Under the pieces are notes generated by a model, which was given only the letters and a program-made list of their open reading frames with translations, was not told the DNA's origin and searched no databases. A program made the position numbers and the translations under genes. A stretch of 8,522 nt of DNA from an uncultured Actinomycetes bacterium (GTDB taxonomy: Bacteria > Actinomycetota > Thermoleophilia > Miltoncostaeales > Miltoncostaeaceae), in contig CAIYRJ010000066.1 in the NCBI GenBank assembly GCA_903928615.1, positions 1 to 8,522 on the forward strand. The letters run 5' to 3'. Shown piece after piece: positions 5,757 through 8,522 of this stretch. Position 1 is the first letter of the stretch, and every line of letters starts with the position of its first letter.

Positions 5757-5765
5757 GCCTCCTGA

Positions 5766-5840
5766 GGGTCCGGGGGGCGTCGCGCGCCGGGACAGGGCTC
5801 CGTCCCAGGCGCAGGCGCCCCCCGAGGCATTTCCGGACCC
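5766..5840. terminator. long nested hairpin between convergent genes
   Basis: Almost the whole 75-base stretch is self-complementary in nested arms: GGGTCCGG (5766-5773) with CCGGACCC (5833-5840); GGGGGGCG (5772-5779) with CGCCCCCC (5816-5823); and GCGCCGGGAC (5784-5793) with GTCCC (5802-5806) plus GGCGC (5808-5812), one bulged A apart, around an AGGGCTCC loop. The outer and middle arms share two G bases, so they cannot both be complete. It begins 10 bases after the small ORF stop and ends 6 bases before the RNase D stop. No T tract follows on either strand. A two-way terminator or 3' stabiliser is the simplest reading; a dispersed palindromic repeat is an alternative. Confidence 0.6.
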
Positions 5841-5845
5841 GGTTG

Positions 5846-7033
5846 CTAGTGGCCGGGTAGCTGGATCTCGGCCAGGTACGGCGGGCCGGCAAGCGGCGCG
5901 AGGCCGAGGCGGCCCGCCGCGAGATCGATGAGGGCGTCGCCCGCGACCTGACGTCGCCAGCCACGCCCCAGCGGGAGCCCCTCGAGTTGCGCGTCCATCA
6001 GCACCGCGGCGAGGAAGCCGTCGACGTCGTCGCGCGTGGCCACGAGGGTGGGCGCCAGCTCCACTGCCGCCGACCGGGCCGTGAGCAGGATCTGCGCGAG
6101 CGGGGTGAGCGTGTCGAGGCGCGCCTGCACCTTGGCGGGCGGCGGCGGTCCGAGTGCGATCGGCGGGTCACCCGCGGCCTCGTCCATGGCGGCGATGAGC
6201 CCCTGGGCCTCGCGCTCGCGCATGGCGGATGGCACACCACGCTCGTCGAGCAGCGCGCCGGGGCTCTTCGGCCGCCGCCGGGCGATCTCGAGGAGCGTGC
6301 GATCGGGCAGCAGCCAGCCCACGGGGCGGTCGCGGCGGCGGGCCTCTGTCTCGCGCCACGCCGCGGCCCGGCGCAGCACCGCGCGCTCGGCCGGCTGCAG
6401 GCGGCCCTGGCCCTTCACCTTGCGCCAGGCCTCGAACGGGTCGGGCGCCACCCGCGCGCCCGGTCCGTAGCGGCGCTCGTGCTCCTCGAGCACCCACTCG
6501 GTGCGTCCCAGCTCGGCGGCGCGGCGCATGAGCTCGTCCACCATGGGGAAGAGGTGGGCGACATCGGTGGCGGCGTACTCGAGCTGCGCCTTCGTCAGCG
6601 GGCGCCGCGACCAGTCGGAGTAGCCCTCTGTCTTGGGCACGCGCACGTCGAGCACGCGCTGCAGCAGCGCCCCGAGGCTCTGCCCGGCGCCAAGGCCCAC
6701 GAACCCCGCCACCAGTTGGGTGTCGAGCAGGTTGGACGGGCGCACGTCGAAGCCGAGGGCGAAGAGCGTGAGGTCGGCGCTCGGCGCGTGCATCACCACT
6801 TCCACATCCGGGTCGGCCAGCAGGGCGGCGACGTCGTCGAGCGCGCCGCCCTCGATCGGGTCGATCAGCGCGATCTCGTCCGGGGTGGCCACCTGCGCGA
6901 GGCAGGGGATGGGCGCGTACGTGCGCTCCCAGAGGAACTCCACGTCGAGGGCCATGCGCCCGTGGGCGCGGACGCGCTCCGCGAGGCCGGAGACCTCGTC
7001 GGGCGCGACGAGGATGTTCGTCCGATCGCTCAC
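5846..7033 (-). CDS. rnd: ribonuclease D with HRDC domain
   Basis: A 395-residue 3'-5' exoribonuclease of the DEDDy class, which trims the 3' ends of tRNAs and other stable RNAs. Exo I is D30-x-E32 in ALDVEFLWERTY. Exo II is HAPSAD with D87, followed by LLDTQLVAGF. Exo III is Y153-x3-D157 in LEYAATDVAHL. These are two residues beyond the E. coli RNase D positions (D28, E30, D85, Y151, D155). An HRDC-like region follows (about 205-280; WRKVKGQGRLQPAERAVLR), then a second helical region to the C terminus, giving nearly the same length as the E. coli enzyme. The start is taken as GTG at 7033 because a TANNNT box lies eight bases upstream; an in-frame ATG at 7045, adding four codons, falls inside that box. 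It is divergent from the ABC-F gene. Confidence 0.93.
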   Translation of the reverse strand: MSDRTNILVAPDEVSGLAERVRAHGRMALDVEFLWERTYAPIPCLAQVATPDEIALIDPIEGGALDDVAALLADPDVEVVMHAPSADLTLFALGFDVRPSNLLDTQLVAGFVGLGAGQSLGALLQRVLDVRVPKTEGYSDWSRRPLTKAQLEYAATDVAHLFPMVDELMRRAAELGRTEWVLEEHERRYGPGARVAPDPFEAWRKVKGQGRLQPAERAVLRRAAAWRETEARRRDRPVGWLLPDRTLLEIARRRPKSPGALLDERGVPSAMREREAQGLIAAMDEAAGDPPIALGPPPPAKVQARLDTLTPLAQILLTARSAAVELAPTLVATRDDVDGFLAAVLMDAQLEGLPLGRGWRRQVAGDALIDLAAGRLGLAPLAGPPYLAEIQLPGH

Positions 7034-7037
7034 AGCA

Positions 7038-7049
7038 CCTAACATTAGG
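7038..7049. promoter_or_regulatory. palindromic two-way promoter core for rnd and the ABC-F gene
   Basis: CCTAACATTAGG is an inverted repeat with arms CCTAA and TTAGG around a central CA. On the plus strand it holds TAACAT (7040-7045), eight bases before the GTG at 7054. On the minus strand it holds TAATGT (7042-7047), eight bases before the GTG at 7033. The two predicted -10 boxes overlap by four bases and have identical spacing. Neither gene has a Shine-Dalgarno sequence. The site is AT-rich in very GC-rich surroundings. Confidence 0.65.
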
Positions 7050-7053
7050 CGTA

Positions 7054-8522
<1,469 letters not shown>

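Noticed and set aside
5757..5845. Possible small gene in the gap between the Cys-rich ORF and rnd
   Set aside because: The gap is almost entirely taken up by the nested hairpin, and no start with a ribosome binding site or TANNNT box leads an open frame of its own there.

Overview
This is a very GC-rich, densely packed bacterial chromosomal segment. Base composition, strong G/C preference at third codon positions and TANNNT-type promoter boxes placed right at start codons suggest an actinobacterium, possibly a deep-branching one such as Thermoleophilia. That placement is inference. I see no mobile element, phage gene, tRNA, rRNA or CRISPR array, and no gene-free stretch longer than about 100 bases.

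Layout from left to right: the 3' end of an unidentified plus-strand gene (1-114), followed by a strong terminator hairpin; an M3B oligoendopeptidase F (194-1987, minus) and a YciV/RNase AM-like PHP phosphoesterase (1998-2834, minus), two genes in series 10 bases apart; a YciH/SUI1 (eIF1-like) gene (2864-3223, plus), divergent from the PHP gene; a Ppx/GppA phosphatase (3235-4782, minus), convergent with yciH; a stand-alone HD hydrolase of the RelA/SpoT/MESH1 type (4781-5497, plus), divergent from ppx with overlapping start codons; a 57-residue Cys-rich small ORF (5583-5756, plus); a long nested hairpin; an RNase D (5846-7033, minus); and an ABC-F ATPase (7054 to the window end, plus), truncated by the window and divergent from rnase D.

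The genes are mostly housekeeping with an RNA, translation and stress-nucleotide flavour: RNase D, a YciV-like nuclease/phosphatase, YciH and ABC-F on the RNA/ribosome side, and Ppx/GppA next to a MESH1-like HD protein on the polyphosphate/(p)ppGpp side. Joint function is inferred from neighbourhood only.

The most striking signal is regulatory. Six of the seven intact large genes have a TANNNT box that ends 7-10 bases before the chosen start codon, and none of these six has a recognisable Shine-Dalgarno sequence. This predicts leaderless transcripts. At two divergent gene pairs the two boxes overlap in a small palindrome, giving a very compact two-way promoter, and in the peptidase gene the box contains the stop codon of the preceding gene. 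The small Cys-rich ORF is the opposite case: it has a perfect AGGAGG and a structured leader.
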